Assembly (NCBI GenBank): GCA_947454705.1
Contig: CANGKZ010000052.1
Location: 1 to 34,711 of the forward strand
Reading direction: 5' to 3'
DNA: 34,711 nt
From: Verrucomicrobiota bacterium
GTDB taxonomy: Bacteria; Verrucomicrobiota; Verrucomicrobiia; Limisphaerales; UBA9464
Both the position numbers and the translations under genes were made by a program. Below the pieces are notes generated by a model. That model searched no databases and was not told where the DNA came from. It saw only the letters and a program-made list of their open reading frames with translations. Within the stretch, counting starts at the first letter, position 1. Every line of letters begins with the position of its first letter. Positions 1 to 9,563 of this stretch are shown piece by piece.

Positions 1-122
1 TACTTCCGTTGCGCTTCAGCCTCGCTCGCGTACGCCCCACTTTCAAACTCCCGCACCACCTGAAGTTTGAACGCCTCACTGTAGCGGATCACCGCTTTCC
101 CAGCCCGTTTTTCAATCGTCAT
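1..122 (-). CDS. IS3-family OrfA-like transposase, N-terminal fragment (cut by window edge)
   Basis: The minus strand opens at an ATG at 122 and reads without a stop to the window edge (40 codons). The peptide begins MTIEKRAGKAVIRYSEAFKL and continues QVVREFESGAYASEAEAQRK. The pattern RYSEAFKLQVV-x-E-x-ESG is typical of the N-terminal helix-turn-helix of IS3/IS911-type OrfA transposases, which bind the element ends. The remainder and any OrfB lie outside the window, so completeness cannot be judged. I see no clear terminal inverted repeat in the bases just upstream of the start. The family call rests on the motif only. Confidence 0.7.
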   Translation of the reverse strand, partial: MTIEKRAGKAVIRYSEAFKLQVVREFESGAYASEAEAQRK

Positions 123-157
123 CCTGACAACCTATTTCAGGACGGGACACGGGACAT

Positions 158-184
158 GGACTTTGGACTTTGGACTTTGGACTC
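158..184. repeat. Short tandem repeat, GGACTTT x3
   Basis: Three head-to-tail copies of GGACTTT followed by a partial copy. The same heptamer occurs three times in the opposite orientation at 8947-8967, also close to the start of a gene. It lies between the transposase fragment and lysS. Confidence 0.85.
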
Positions 185-291
185 TTCCGTCCTGGGCTCT
201 TGGATGAACGGCTTGCCGTTCTGCGCGGGTGTGTGGTTGACTCGGCCTTCCGCCGGAACACGGCGGGATCCGCACCTTTTCCGTTTTCCGT

Positions 292-2082
292 ATGGACGAT
301 ACCAATTCGCTGATCCAGCAGCGCCGCGACAAGTTGAAGGCCTTGAACGAGGCTGGCGTGGACCCATTCAAGAATTTTGCAAAGCCGACTCATGGATGTG
401 GTGCCGCCCGAGAGATGTTCGAGCGCGGAGATCTGAAAGAGGGGGATCGGGTGCTTATTGCAGGTCGAATCACCGCCCATCGCGACATGGGCAAGAGCCA
501 ATTCATCGACCTCAAGGACGTCTCCGGACGCATCCAAGTTTACGCCCAGAAGCAGGAGCTGGAGAAGCGTGGTCCGACTCAGTTTGAGATCTTCAAACAG
601 TTGGATTTGGCGGATTTCATCGCAGCTGAAGGCACTTTGTTCCGCACGCGGACCGGCGAGCCGAGCGTGAAGCTCGAGTCGTTCGTCATCCTTTCCAAGG
701 CCCTGCGCCCGCCTCCCGCCAAGTGGGAGGGACTCGCCGATCCGGAGATCCGGTATCGTCAGCGCTATCTCGACCTGATCTCCAGCGATGAGGTCAAGGC
801 GACCTTCCTCAAGCGGTCGATGATCGTTCGCGAGATTCGCGCCTTCTTCCACGAGCGCGGATACGTGGAGGTCGAGACTCCGATGATGCAGGCCATCCCC
901 GGCGGTGCTGCGGCGCAGCCGTTCAAGACGCATCACAACGCCCTCGGGTGCGAGTTCTACCTCCGCATCGCGCTGGAGTTGTATCTCAAGCGACTGCTGG
1001 TCGGTGGCATCGACAAGGTGTTCGAAATCGGCCGCAATTTCCGCAACGAAGGTCTGTCGCGCCGCCACAACCCCGAGTTCACCATGCTCGAGGCCTACGA
1101 GGCCTACGGCGATTACGCCACCATGATGGAAACGGTGGAATCGCTGGTGAAGCGCATCGCAGAGCGGGTCGTGGGCAAGCTGGTTCTCGGACGCACCCTC
1201 GCGGTGGAGCCGGTTCGACGGCTCCTCGAAGACGCCCTGAATTCGCCCCAGGCGGCGTTTGGTCCCGGATCGTTGTGGGGACGCCTTGAGGCCGAGCAGG
1301 CGGAGCGCTTCGCGTTCCTTCAATCGCTTCTCACCCTGGCCCCCGAAACGGTGACCTTTGCCGAAGTGGCCAAGGCGCGGGCGATCTGCGTGGAGTTCAA
1401 GCAGTGGTACAAGGAGCTGCATCCGGACTGGAATCAGCAGGCCTCGCTCCCGGTGCAGATTCAGGCGTTCAACCGACTCGAACGCGCGCTGCGTCCGTAT
1501 TCGGAATCCGAGATTGATCTCAACGTCTGGAATAAGCCGCGCTATCGCGACCTGGTGCGCCAGGCGGTTTCCGAAATGACCGAGGGATTGTTCCCCGATT
1601 GGTTCGCGCTTTCTCCCGAAGATCGGAAGAACGTGGCGGTGAATCAACTCGGTCTCGGCGGCGACATCGCGGCCGCGTACGAGGATTTCGAAGTCACCGG
1701 TGCGGTGTTCGAGAAGTTGGTCGAACCGACTTTGATCCAGCCCACCTTTGTCACGCATTTGCCCAAGCAGCTGGTGCCGCTGGCGAAGCTGGATCCGAAC
1801 GATCCGACGTCGGTCGAAGTGTTCGAATGCTGCATCAATGGCCAGGAGATTTCGCCCGGTTATTCCGAGCAGAACGATCCCGTCGCCCAGCGTGAGGCGC
1901 TGGAACACCAGGCCGGTGGCGAGCAGCAGAAGCTCGACGAGGATTTCCTCGCGGCCCTGGAACACGGCATGCCCCCGGCGGGTGGTATCGGAATTGGTAT
2001 CGACCGCCTGTGCATGATGCTCCTTGGTCAGGAGAGCATTCGCGACGTGATCCTGTTCCCGCAGCTTCGCCCGAAGGTTTGA
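292..2082 (+). CDS. lysS: Lysyl-tRNA synthetase, class II, with enlarged middle region
   Basis: Cytoplasmic enzyme that charges tRNA-Lys with lysine using ATP. An N-terminal OB-fold anticodon-binding domain (about residues 50-140) is followed by the class II catalytic core. Motif 1 lies around 185-205 (RGYVEVETPMM), motif 2 at 244-268 (FEIGRNFRNEGLSRRHNPEF) and motif 3 at 564-592 (GGIGIGIDRL...FPQLRP). LIQPTF at 481-486 and INGQEISPGYSEQND at 515-529 are lysine-site signatures. At 596 residues it is about 90-100 longer than the usual near-500. The excess sits between motif 2 and LIQPTF (about 300-465), where the usual family pattern is not recognisable. The ATG at 292 has no evident Shine-Dalgarno. 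The gene is convergent with the dehydrogenase gene downstream. Confidence 0.95.
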   Translation: MDDTNSLIQQRRDKLKALNEAGVDPFKNFAKPTHGCGAAREMFERGDLKEGDRVLIAGRITAHRDMGKSQFIDLKDVSGRIQVYAQKQELEKRGPTQFEIFKQLDLADFIAAEGTLFRTRTGEPSVKLESFVILSKALRPPPAKWEGLADPEIRYRQRYLDLISSDEVKATFLKRSMIVREIRAFFHERGYVEVETPMMQAIPGGAAAQPFKTHHNALGCEFYLRIALELYLKRLLVGGIDKVFEIGRNFRNEGLSRRHNPEFTMLEAYEAYGDYATMMETVESLVKRIAERVVGKLVLGRTLAVEPVRRLLEDALNSPQAAFGPGSLWGRLEAEQAERFAFLQSLLTLAPETVTFAEVAKARAICVEFKQWYKELHPDWNQQASLPVQIQAFNRLERALRPYSESEIDLNVWNKPRYRDLVRQAVSEMTEGLFPDWFALSPEDRKNVAVNQLGLGGDIAAAYEDFEVTGAVFEKLVEPTLIQPTFVTHLPKQLVPLAKLDPNDPTSVEVFECCINGQEISPGYSEQNDPVAQREALEHQAGGEQQKLDEDFLAALEHGMPPAGGIGIGIDRLCMMLLGQESIRDVILFPQLRPKV

Positions 2083-2111
2083 GGCGCCGTCGAGCTCGGG
2101 AGCTCAGGACC

Positions 2112-3515
2112 TCACGGTTTGGTGGTTGATTCGAGTCGGACGACCGCGGCATCGCGGTTGCCCGACCAGTTGCTGCCCCATTCGATCAGGTACAGAGCAC
2201 CGTCAGGGCCCGACTTCATGCAGATCGGGCGTTTGAATCGGGTTTGATCCGCGGTTCGAATGGCTTCGAGTCGCTTCAATCCGCCGCGCTCGTCGAGCCA
2301 GGCGGCCTTGATCCACCCCCGTTCCCATTCGAACAGGATCACCGCGCCGTCGTACTCCGTCGGCAGCTTGCGAACGGAGGCGAGATCGGATCGAAAATGA
2401 TACACCGGCCCCGCCATCGCCGACCGCGCACCGGAACCCACCTCGGGCCAGCGTGAGGACGGGCCCGGCGGATACCAGAGGAACGCCGGCTGCGCAGGCG
2501 GGAGTTCGCGGATTCCGGTGTTGTTGGGCGAATCATTGACCGGATGTCGCGGATCAAACGGTTCGCCGCTGGTTTTGGATTCGAAGTCGTAGGCGCGAAA
2601 CGGACGGTTGTCGGCGGTGAAATACGGCCAGCCATAGTTGCCGGCGGTTCGTGCGACGTTGAACTCATCAAACCCGGCCGGGCCGCGGGCGTCGTTCGGC
2701 CCCAGCGCGTCGGGCCCGACATCGCCCCAGTAGAGCCATCCGGTGACGGAATCGAGGGTGAAGCGGAACGGATTCCGACAGCCCATGATGTAGATCTCGG
2801 GCAGCGTTTTCGCGGTTCCGGGCGGGAAGAGGTTGCCCGGCGGAACGGTGTACGTGCCATCGGGCTCGGGATGGATGCGGAGGATCTTCCCACGGTAATC
2901 CGCCGTATTGCCCGCGGTGCGCTCGGAGTCGTTGAGCTCGTGTCCCGGGCGTCGATCGAGGGGCGCGAATCCGTCGGACTGCCCCGCCAGGGTGTAATCG
3001 CCGGTGGAGGCGTACAGATTTCCCACGCCGTCGAAGCCCAGGCATCCGCCGGAATGGTTTGGCTTCGGAATCAGGGTTGGAACGCGGAGCAGGATCTTTT
3101 GCGAAGCGGGATCGAAGGCCCCATCGCGCAGGGTGAATCGCGACACGCGGTTCTCCATCACGCCGGGCGTGGAGTGGTAGAGATACAGCCAGGAGTTGGT
3201 CTGGAATCCCGGATCGAGGGCGAGCCCGAGGATGCCATCCTCCGGTCCGGTGAACACGCGGAGTGTTCCGGCGGTGCGCGTGGTGCCATCGGCCGGGGTC
3301 CACACCTTGATGGCTCCGTGGTGCTCGGCGAACACCACCCGACCGTCGGCAGCGACGTCGAGGGCGATGGGTTCGTCGAGGTTGGTGGACAGCACGGTTC
3401 GCTGGAGCTGCGGAAGTTCGGCCTGCGTGGCCCCAACCACCGCAGAGACTCCGAGAACGGCAACGAGGCCATGGATCGAACGGTTCCAAAAAATATTTAC
3501 CAGCGATTCCTTCAT
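2112..3515 (-). CDS. Secreted glucose/sorbosone dehydrogenase-like beta-propeller protein
   Basis: Member of the GSDH (PQQ-dependent aldose sugar dehydrogenase) family, soluble periplasmic beta-propeller proteins that oxidise sugars with PQQ; the substrate here is unknown. From the chosen ATG at 3515 it is 467 residues and begins with a signal peptide (MKESLVNIFWNRSIHGLVAV..., cleavage probably after TQA near residue 31). Family patterns include GPEDGILGLALDPGF, NHSGGCLGFDGVGNLYASTGD (split across blades), GKILRIHPEPDGTY and IYIMGCRNPFRFTLD. An in-frame start at 3629 would add a charged, unhelpful leader. ATG 3515 has GGAAA about 8 bases upstream. No cytochrome domain is fused. It sits next to other secreted proteins but has no evident operon partner. 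Confidence 0.85.
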   Translation of the reverse strand: MKESLVNIFWNRSIHGLVAVLGVSAVVGATQAELPQLQRTVLSTNLDEPIALDVAADGRVVFAEHHGAIKVWTPADGTTRTAGTLRVFTGPEDGILGLALDPGFQTNSWLYLYHSTPGVMENRVSRFTLRDGAFDPASQKILLRVPTLIPKPNHSGGCLGFDGVGNLYASTGDYTLAGQSDGFAPLDRRPGHELNDSERTAGNTADYRGKILRIHPEPDGTYTVPPGNLFPPGTAKTLPEIYIMGCRNPFRFTLDSVTGWLYWGDVGPDALGPNDARGPAGFDEFNVARTAGNYGWPYFTADNRPFRAYDFESKTSGEPFDPRHPVNDSPNNTGIRELPPAQPAFLWYPPGPSSRWPEVGSGARSAMAGPVYHFRSDLASVRKLPTEYDGAVILFEWERGWIKAAWLDERGGLKRLEAIRTADQTRFKRPICMKSGPDGALYLIEWGSNWSGNRDAAVVRLESTTKP

Positions 3516-3695
3516 TCGGCTGTTTCCAATCCGTTGTTTCGGCTGCTCCCGATTTGGCACATCGCCCCCAATTCGCTGCCGCCGTGAAACGCGCCTCGAT
3601 GGTGGCGACCGCCCACTGACCAAGATCAAAGGGCTGGCTGCGGTCGGCTCGATCCGGTGGGTTGGGGGAAAAAATTTCTCACCAGGTTATTTCTT

Positions 3696-3917
3696 CTACT
3701 TCTTTTCCGAATCTCGCGAACAGGCGAATGCAACTCCACCAATAAATCCAGCGCCGGCCCCGATGGCTGATCCGCAAAGGCCGAAAAAAATAACCCCCAT
3801 GCCATCGAAAGACTCGTTTCGAATTCTCGCTGCTCCCGCCAGAAAAACAGCTCCAGCAAAGAAGCCGAAGGCAGCTCCCGACAGGAGACCCGCTACAATG
3901 TACGATAGCGCTTTCAT
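3696..3917 (-). CDS. Small glycine-rich membrane protein, unknown function
   Basis: 73 residues from ATG 3917 (MKALSYIVAGLLSGAAFGFF), with two hydrophobic, glycine/alanine-rich segments (about 4-30 and 43-65) and a short charged C-terminus (SRDSEKK). AGGTGATT, a good Shine-Dalgarno match, lies about 12 bases before this ATG. A GTG at 3932 would add five residues and overlap that ribosome-binding site, so ATG is preferred. I recognise no family; small glycine-zipper proteins look like this. Base composition is less GC-rich than the neighbours. It is followed 53 bases later by the end of the DUF1501 gene, whose transcript arrives from upstream on the same strand. Confidence 0.55.
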   Translation of the reverse strand: MKALSYIVAGLLSGAAFGFFAGAVFLAGAARIRNESFDGMGVIFFGLCGSAIGAGAGFIGGVAFACSRDSEKK

Positions 3918-3970
3918 AAGTACGTGAATCACCTAACCGTTGCTCTGCGGTTTCAAAAACGGTTCATCGC

Positions 3971-5389
<1,419 letters not shown>

Positions 5390-5426
5390 GGGGCTTTGAC
5401 AGAGTTAGGAAACGCTCCCGAAGAAC

Positions 5427-5523
5427 AACCACAGATGGACACGGATGAACACAGATTCTGGACCGCCCGAATCTGACGCAGGCGCGATGCCGAATCCGTG
5501 TTTATCTGTGTGCATCTGTGGTT
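5427..5523. repeat. Imperfect inverted repeat (ACCACAGATG family) between paired genes
   Basis: Left arm 5427-5457 (AACCACAGATGGACACGGAT...) and right arm 5493-5523 are near-perfect reverse complements (about 27 of 31 positions by eye), separated by 35 bases. Related octamer-like units (GATAAACGC / GCGTTTATC) recur at 12728-12783 and 21284-21311. It lies inside the PSD1-DUF1501 transcription unit and may act as a processing or attenuating hairpin. Confidence 0.8.
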
Positions 5524-5558
5524 TTGAGTTCAGCCGGGTCAGGTCGGGATGGTGTGTA

Positions 5559-8500
5559 TCATTCCCGATACACGAATTCGTTGGCGGCGAACAGCATCTG
5601 GCACCAGGCGGTCCAGGCGGCGGATTCGCTGCGGGAGGACATCGATCGGATGAATTCGAGGGCGCGGGCGGTTTCAGCGGCGGTCGGAGGACGGCCGAAG
5701 GCTTGTGCGTAGGCGCGGGCGATGCGGTCGGCGGGATTCGACGGGGCGGAGGCGGCAAGCTGCCTGGACCAGGATTGGGCCGATTCCTTCACCAACGGGC
5801 TGTTGAGAAAGAAGAGGGCCTGATGCGACACCACCGTGGGAATGCGCCGCGCGGTGCCCACGCTGGGATTGGCAAAATCGAAGAGCGTGAACACATCGAA
5901 CACCCGGTCGCGAACGATGGGGAGGTACACGGAGCGCCGCGTCGAGGTGGCCGACACCTTGTCCTCGGGGGCGTAGTCGTCGTTCTTCCAATTCACCAGA
6001 GTTCCCCCCATGGCGGCGTCGAGTCGACCCGAGACGGCGAGCAGCGCGTCGCGCACCATTTCGGCTTCGAGTCGTTGACGCGGGAAGTGCCACAGCAGGC
6101 GGTTCTCAGGATCGTGTTGCAGGGCGGTCTCGCGGACCGACGACGACACCGCACCCGCGCCGCCCTGTTTCCAAGCGTCGCTGGTGAGGAGCAGCCGGTG
6201 CATGCGCTTCACATCCCAGCCGGAGGCGCGGAATTGGGTGGCCAGCCAGTCGAGCAACTCCGGGTGCGTGGGGGCGTCGCCGCGAAGGCCGAAGTTGTCG
6301 GAGCTGCGGACGAGTCCGTCGCCGAAATGCGCCTGCCAGAGGCGGTTCACGATGACTCGCGAGGTCAGCGGATGCGTGTCGTCGGTGAGCCAGCGGGCGA
6401 GCTCCAAGCGTCCACTCCGATCAGGCGGCGGAGAGAGAGTGTTGCGTGCCGAGGCGACCCGGATGAATCCACGCGGGACCGGATCGCGGGCCAGATTCAG
6501 GTGGCTGCCCCGCACGTGGACGGGGAGATCGACCGGCTTGTCGTCCTCGACCGCGAGGGCGAGCGGGGCGACATCGCTGACCTCGGCCTTGGCGGCATCG
6601 CGCGTGCGCTCCAACGCGGTTAATTCGTCGCGCAGCGCTGCGGAAAACTCCGACCGCGGTTCCTTGGGAATTCCGAAGAGTTGCGGATTCTCCCAGAGGG
6701 TTTCGCGCGCTGTGGCGAACTCCAGCGGTTCGCGTTGTTCCGGGGCAATTTCATTGAATTCCCAACGGGCGACCACCGGCTCCTTCGCGGCCGTGGAGGG
6801 ATCGGTCCCCACGGCTTCGGGATGTTCGAAGTGATGCTTGAGTGCGTCGGCCGAAAGCGCACGGGAATACACCCGGGCTTCATCGAGTCGTCCCTTGAAA
6901 TGGATGAATCGGTCGGCGCGACGTCCCAGCACCAGCGGTCCCTGGCCCGGAACGCGGGGCCGATTCACAGCGGTTTCCCCTGCAGGAGTGCCGTCCACAA
7001 ACAGGCGCAGCATGCTGGAATCGTAGGTGAAGGCGAGGTGGTGCCACTTGCCCGGCTTGAGCAATCCGTCGGCGCTCCACACGGCGTACTCGTGCTCGCG
7101 TCCGCCGCCGATGTTGAGCATCGCCCCGGCGCGTCCGGCATCGAGCATCAGCGCGTAGTGACCTTCGACTTCCTCGTTGGCGTTCTTCGACACCAGCCAG
7201 CGCCTCGCATCGCCCGTCTTGGGAAACTCCGGCGCACGCACCCACACTTCCACCGTCAACTGGGCCGGCTCCAGCGGATCGCTGTGCGGCAATTCCAGGG
7301 AGTTTTTGCCCGTGGCTTCAAAGGCCCCGCCCACGCGACCCGGAACGGGCATGGGCATGGACTCGATGCGGCCGGGAATCGGCGCCGGCGGCCAAGCGGC
7401 GAACGCTTGGAGACGTATCGGATTTGATACCAACCGGTGAAGCTCACGGCTGACGGGGTCCGCTGCGGGGTCGCGATTCCAAAGGGTCTGGAGGCGGGTG
7501 AAGGCGTTGGTCCAGCGCGGGGTAAGACCCGCAGGACGGTTCGAGGAAGCCACGCCGGCGAGCAGGCGGGGAAACAGTTCCGAGGCTTCGCGATGGAGGA
7601 GATCGTGTCCGCGTTCTAGGGCGTCATCGACCGCCTTCTGCGCGGCGGCGGCGTGTGCCTTGGCGGCTTCGATTCGAGCGAGGTCGTCGGACGTGGCCAC
7701 GGGGCGCTCGTTGAATTTCGACACGAACCCGAGGTTGGCCATGGTGCGCGTGCTCTTGAAGATGCCAGCCAGGGCGTAGTAGTCGCGCGTGGGGATGGGG
7801 TCGAACTTGTGGTCGTGGCAACGGGCGCAGCCCACCGTGAGACCGAGGAACGCGCGGGTGGTGACATCGATCTGCTCATCCACCAGGTCCATGACCAATT
7901 TTGGTTTGTCCTGTTCGGCCAGCATTTTCGGGCCGAGCACGAGGAAGCCGGTGGCGGTCCAGCGGCGGAACACCTCGGCCTGCGGGACGCCGTTGGTGGG
8001 AAGCAGATCGCCGGCGAGTTGGTGGGTGATGAATTGGTCGAAGGGGAGATTCTCGTTGAAGGCGCGGATGACCCAATCCCGGTACCGCCAGGCGTTGGCC
8101 ATCACCTTGTTTTCATCCTGCCCGTTGGTGTCGGCATACCGCGCGAGGTCCAGCCACCAGCGTCCCCAGCGTTCGCCGTAGCGGGGCGATGCAAGCAGGC
8201 GGTCGATCATCCGGCCGAAGGGATCGGGTCCGGTGTCGGCAAGAAACGCCGCCACTTCCTCGGGCGTGGGGGGGAGTCCGGTCAGGTCGTAGGTGGCGCG
8301 GCGGATCAGGGTTCGACGATCCGCAGCGGGAGAGATCGCGAGCCCTTCCTGTTTCAGTCGCACCTGGAGGAAACGATCCACCGGATGCCCGCTCCGATCG
8401 GCTCCGGAAGCGGGGACGGGTGAATTGGCGATGGGTTGGAAGGCCCAATGGTTGGTGGCTGACTGGGCTTTTGTCGGGGCAGGAGTGGACGCGGACGCCG

Positions 8501-8885
8501 CTTCGTCGCGCGGATCCACAGCACCGGCGGCGATCCAGGCGGTGAAGTCAGCAATGACGGCATCGGGCAGACGTCCCTTGGGTGGCATTTGGAGATCGGC
8601 GTTGCGATATCCGATGGCATCGAGCAGGAGGCTGCGGGCGGTGTCGCCCGGGACGACGGCGGCGCGGGTATCGCCTCCATGCCGCAGGCCGCTGCGGGTG
8701 TCGAGCCGGAGCCCGCCCTTGAGCTTCTTGGATTCGGCGCTGTGGCATTCCTGGCAGTGCTCCACGAGGACGGGGCGGATCCGTTGCTCGAAGAACGCCG
8801 CATCGCCCGGGCTCGCCGCACGCGCCACCGCGCCCGCGAGGAGCAGGAACGCGAAGGTTGGAAGGATCCAGCGGCGCATGGGCAT
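5559..8885 (-). CDS. PSD1-type multidomain cytochrome (PSCyt1-PSCyt2-LamG-PSD1)
   Basis: 1108 residues, exported (signal peptide about 1-23, ending ARA). Domain order: PSCyt1 with haem-binding CQECH at 44-48; PSCyt2/DUF1549 about 145-380, containing CARCHDHKFD near 352-361; a LamG/concanavalin-like domain about 515-690; PSD1/DUF1553 about 800-1090 (TSRVIVNRLWQAHFGDGLV, ending in FAANEFVYRE). These planctomycete/verrucomicrobial proteins are thought to be periplasmic c-type cytochromes for degrading complex organic matter, often polysaccharides, but the reaction is unproven. LamG suggests a carbohydrate or cell-surface ligand. It forms a same-strand pair with the DUF1501 gene that follows. Start: MPMRR at 8885; ATG at 8879 is equally possible. 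Confidence 0.93.
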   Translation of the reverse strand: MPMRRWILPTFAFLLLAGAVARAASPGDAAFFEQRIRPVLVEHCQECHSAESKKLKGGLRLDTRSGLRHGGDTRAAVVPGDTARSLLLDAIGYRNADLQMPPKGRLPDAVIADFTAWIAAGAVDPRDEAASASTPAPTKAQSATNHWAFQPIANSPVPASGADRSGHPVDRFLQVRLKQEGLAISPAADRRTLIRRATYDLTGLPPTPEEVAAFLADTGPDPFGRMIDRLLASPRYGERWGRWWLDLARYADTNGQDENKVMANAWRYRDWVIRAFNENLPFDQFITHQLAGDLLPTNGVPQAEVFRRWTATGFLVLGPKMLAEQDKPKLVMDLVDEQIDVTTRAFLGLTVGCARCHDHKFDPIPTRDYYALAGIFKSTRTMANLGFVSKFNERPVATSDDLARIEAAKAHAAAAQKAVDDALERGHDLLHREASELFPRLLAGVASSNRPAGLTPRWTNAFTRLQTLWNRDPAADPVSRELHRLVSNPIRLQAFAAWPPAPIPGRIESMPMPVPGRVGGAFEATGKNSLELPHSDPLEPAQLTVEVWVRAPEFPKTGDARRWLVSKNANEEVEGHYALMLDAGRAGAMLNIGGGREHEYAVWSADGLLKPGKWHHLAFTYDSSMLRLFVDGTPAGETAVNRPRVPGQGPLVLGRRADRFIHFKGRLDEARVYSRALSADALKHHFEHPEAVGTDPSTAAKEPVVARWEFNEIAPEQREPLEFATARETLWENPQLFGIPKEPRSEFSAALRDELTALERTRDAAKAEVSDVAPLALAVEDDKPVDLPVHVRGSHLNLARDPVPRGFIRVASARNTLSPPPDRSGRLELARWLTDDTHPLTSRVIVNRLWQAHFGDGLVRSSDNFGLRGDAPTHPELLDWLATQFRASGWDVKRMHRLLLTSDAWKQGGAGAVSSSVRETALQHDPENRLLWHFPRQRLEAEMVRDALLAVSGRLDAAMGGTLVNWKNDDYAPEDKVSATSTRRSVYLPIVRDRVFDVFTLFDFANPSVGTARRIPTVVSHQALFFLNSPLVKESAQSWSRQLAASAPSNPADRIARAYAQAFGRPPTAAETARALEFIRSMSSRSESAAWTAWCQMLFAANEFVYRE

Positions 8886-8946
8886 TTCGGGCTACCTCCC
8901 GACGCTACCGGTGCGAGGCCCATTCAGAAAAGGAAGGACCGAGCAG

Positions 8947-8967
8947 AAAGTCCAAAGTCCAAAGTCC
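8947..8967. repeat. Short tandem repeat, AAAGTCC x3
   Basis: Three exact copies of AAAGTCC, the reverse complement of the GGACTTT repeat at 158-184. It lies 62 bases upstream of the start of the PSD1 gene. Confidence 0.85.
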
Positions 8968-8991
8968 TCGGGTCGCCAAGGGGCCGGTCGC

Positions 8992-9366
8992 TTTGGAGTG
9001 CGGCGGGAAGCGGAGCGCCACGCCGCTTTGGTCAACGCCTAGCAGGGAACGAAGCGAAGGAACCGCAGAGGCGCGGAAACGCGGAGTGGTCCCTTTTGGG
9101 TTACCGTAGAGAGGGTGCCGGTCGGTCTTTTCTCGGCAGCGGTTTCGAAAGCGGTATCGACGCTCCGCTCTGCCACCGCACTCCAAATTCGCGCGGTGCC
9201 AACGTATCTCCGCTGCAACTTCACACGGGATCCGCAGACGAATATGGGGCGTGGGTGGAACCACGCCCTCCACCGAGATACGATCTCCGATCTTCCATCT
9301 CCGAGACCCGGCCCCCTATCTGCCATCTCCCATCTCCTCCGCTCTCCCCCCCAGCATCCAGTATCG
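8992..9366 (+). repeat. Composite intergenic repeat, copy 1
   Basis: Fills most of the gap between the divergently oriented PSD1 and CotH genes; no gene is seen here. Modules in order: a 196-base palindrome with arms 8992-9030 and 9147-9187 (TTTGGAGTGCGG...CCGCACTCCAAA); a 'cgcagaggcgcgg' module between the arms; a hairpin module at 9218-9274; purine/pyrimidine-biased GATCTCC/ATCTCC runs (9280-9345); and CAGCATCCAGTATCG at the end. Nearly the whole unit recurs inverted at 15628-16018. Confidence 0.9.
9218..9274 (+). repeat. Hairpin repeat module, copy 1 (stem GGGCGTGG/CCACGCCC)
   Basis: About 57 bases, ACTTCACACG...CTCCACC. It contains a perfect 8-bp stem with a 6-base GTGGAA loop. Compared with copies at 27314 and 31839, one stem pair has changed on both sides (T-A to G-C), so pairing is kept. 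An alternative pairing of TGGAACC-type bases is also possible. Confidence 0.85.
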
Positions 9367-9563
9367 TCTGATCGATCTTTCATCTGTGTCTGCTGTTTCG
9401 GGATCTTTCGGAACTGCGCTTGCGTTCCGGAGTCGGTTTTCGGACAACCTCCACCAACCGCCGTCACAGCTCTGTAACCCGTTCCCCGATCCCAAGGTCA
9501 CTTCGCCACGCCCGGGCTTTGCCGACGCCGATTCCCTTTGATCCCCCCGTTTTCCTTCTTCCT

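Noticed and set aside
112-1965. 617-codon open frame antisense to lysS
   Set aside because: It mirrors lysS codons; the peptide has no family pattern and the sense gene has all synthetase motifs.
2092-2105. GAGCTC-GG-GAGCTC between convergent lysS and dehydrogenase genes as terminator
   Set aside because: Six-base stem of a palindromic hexamer, no T-run.
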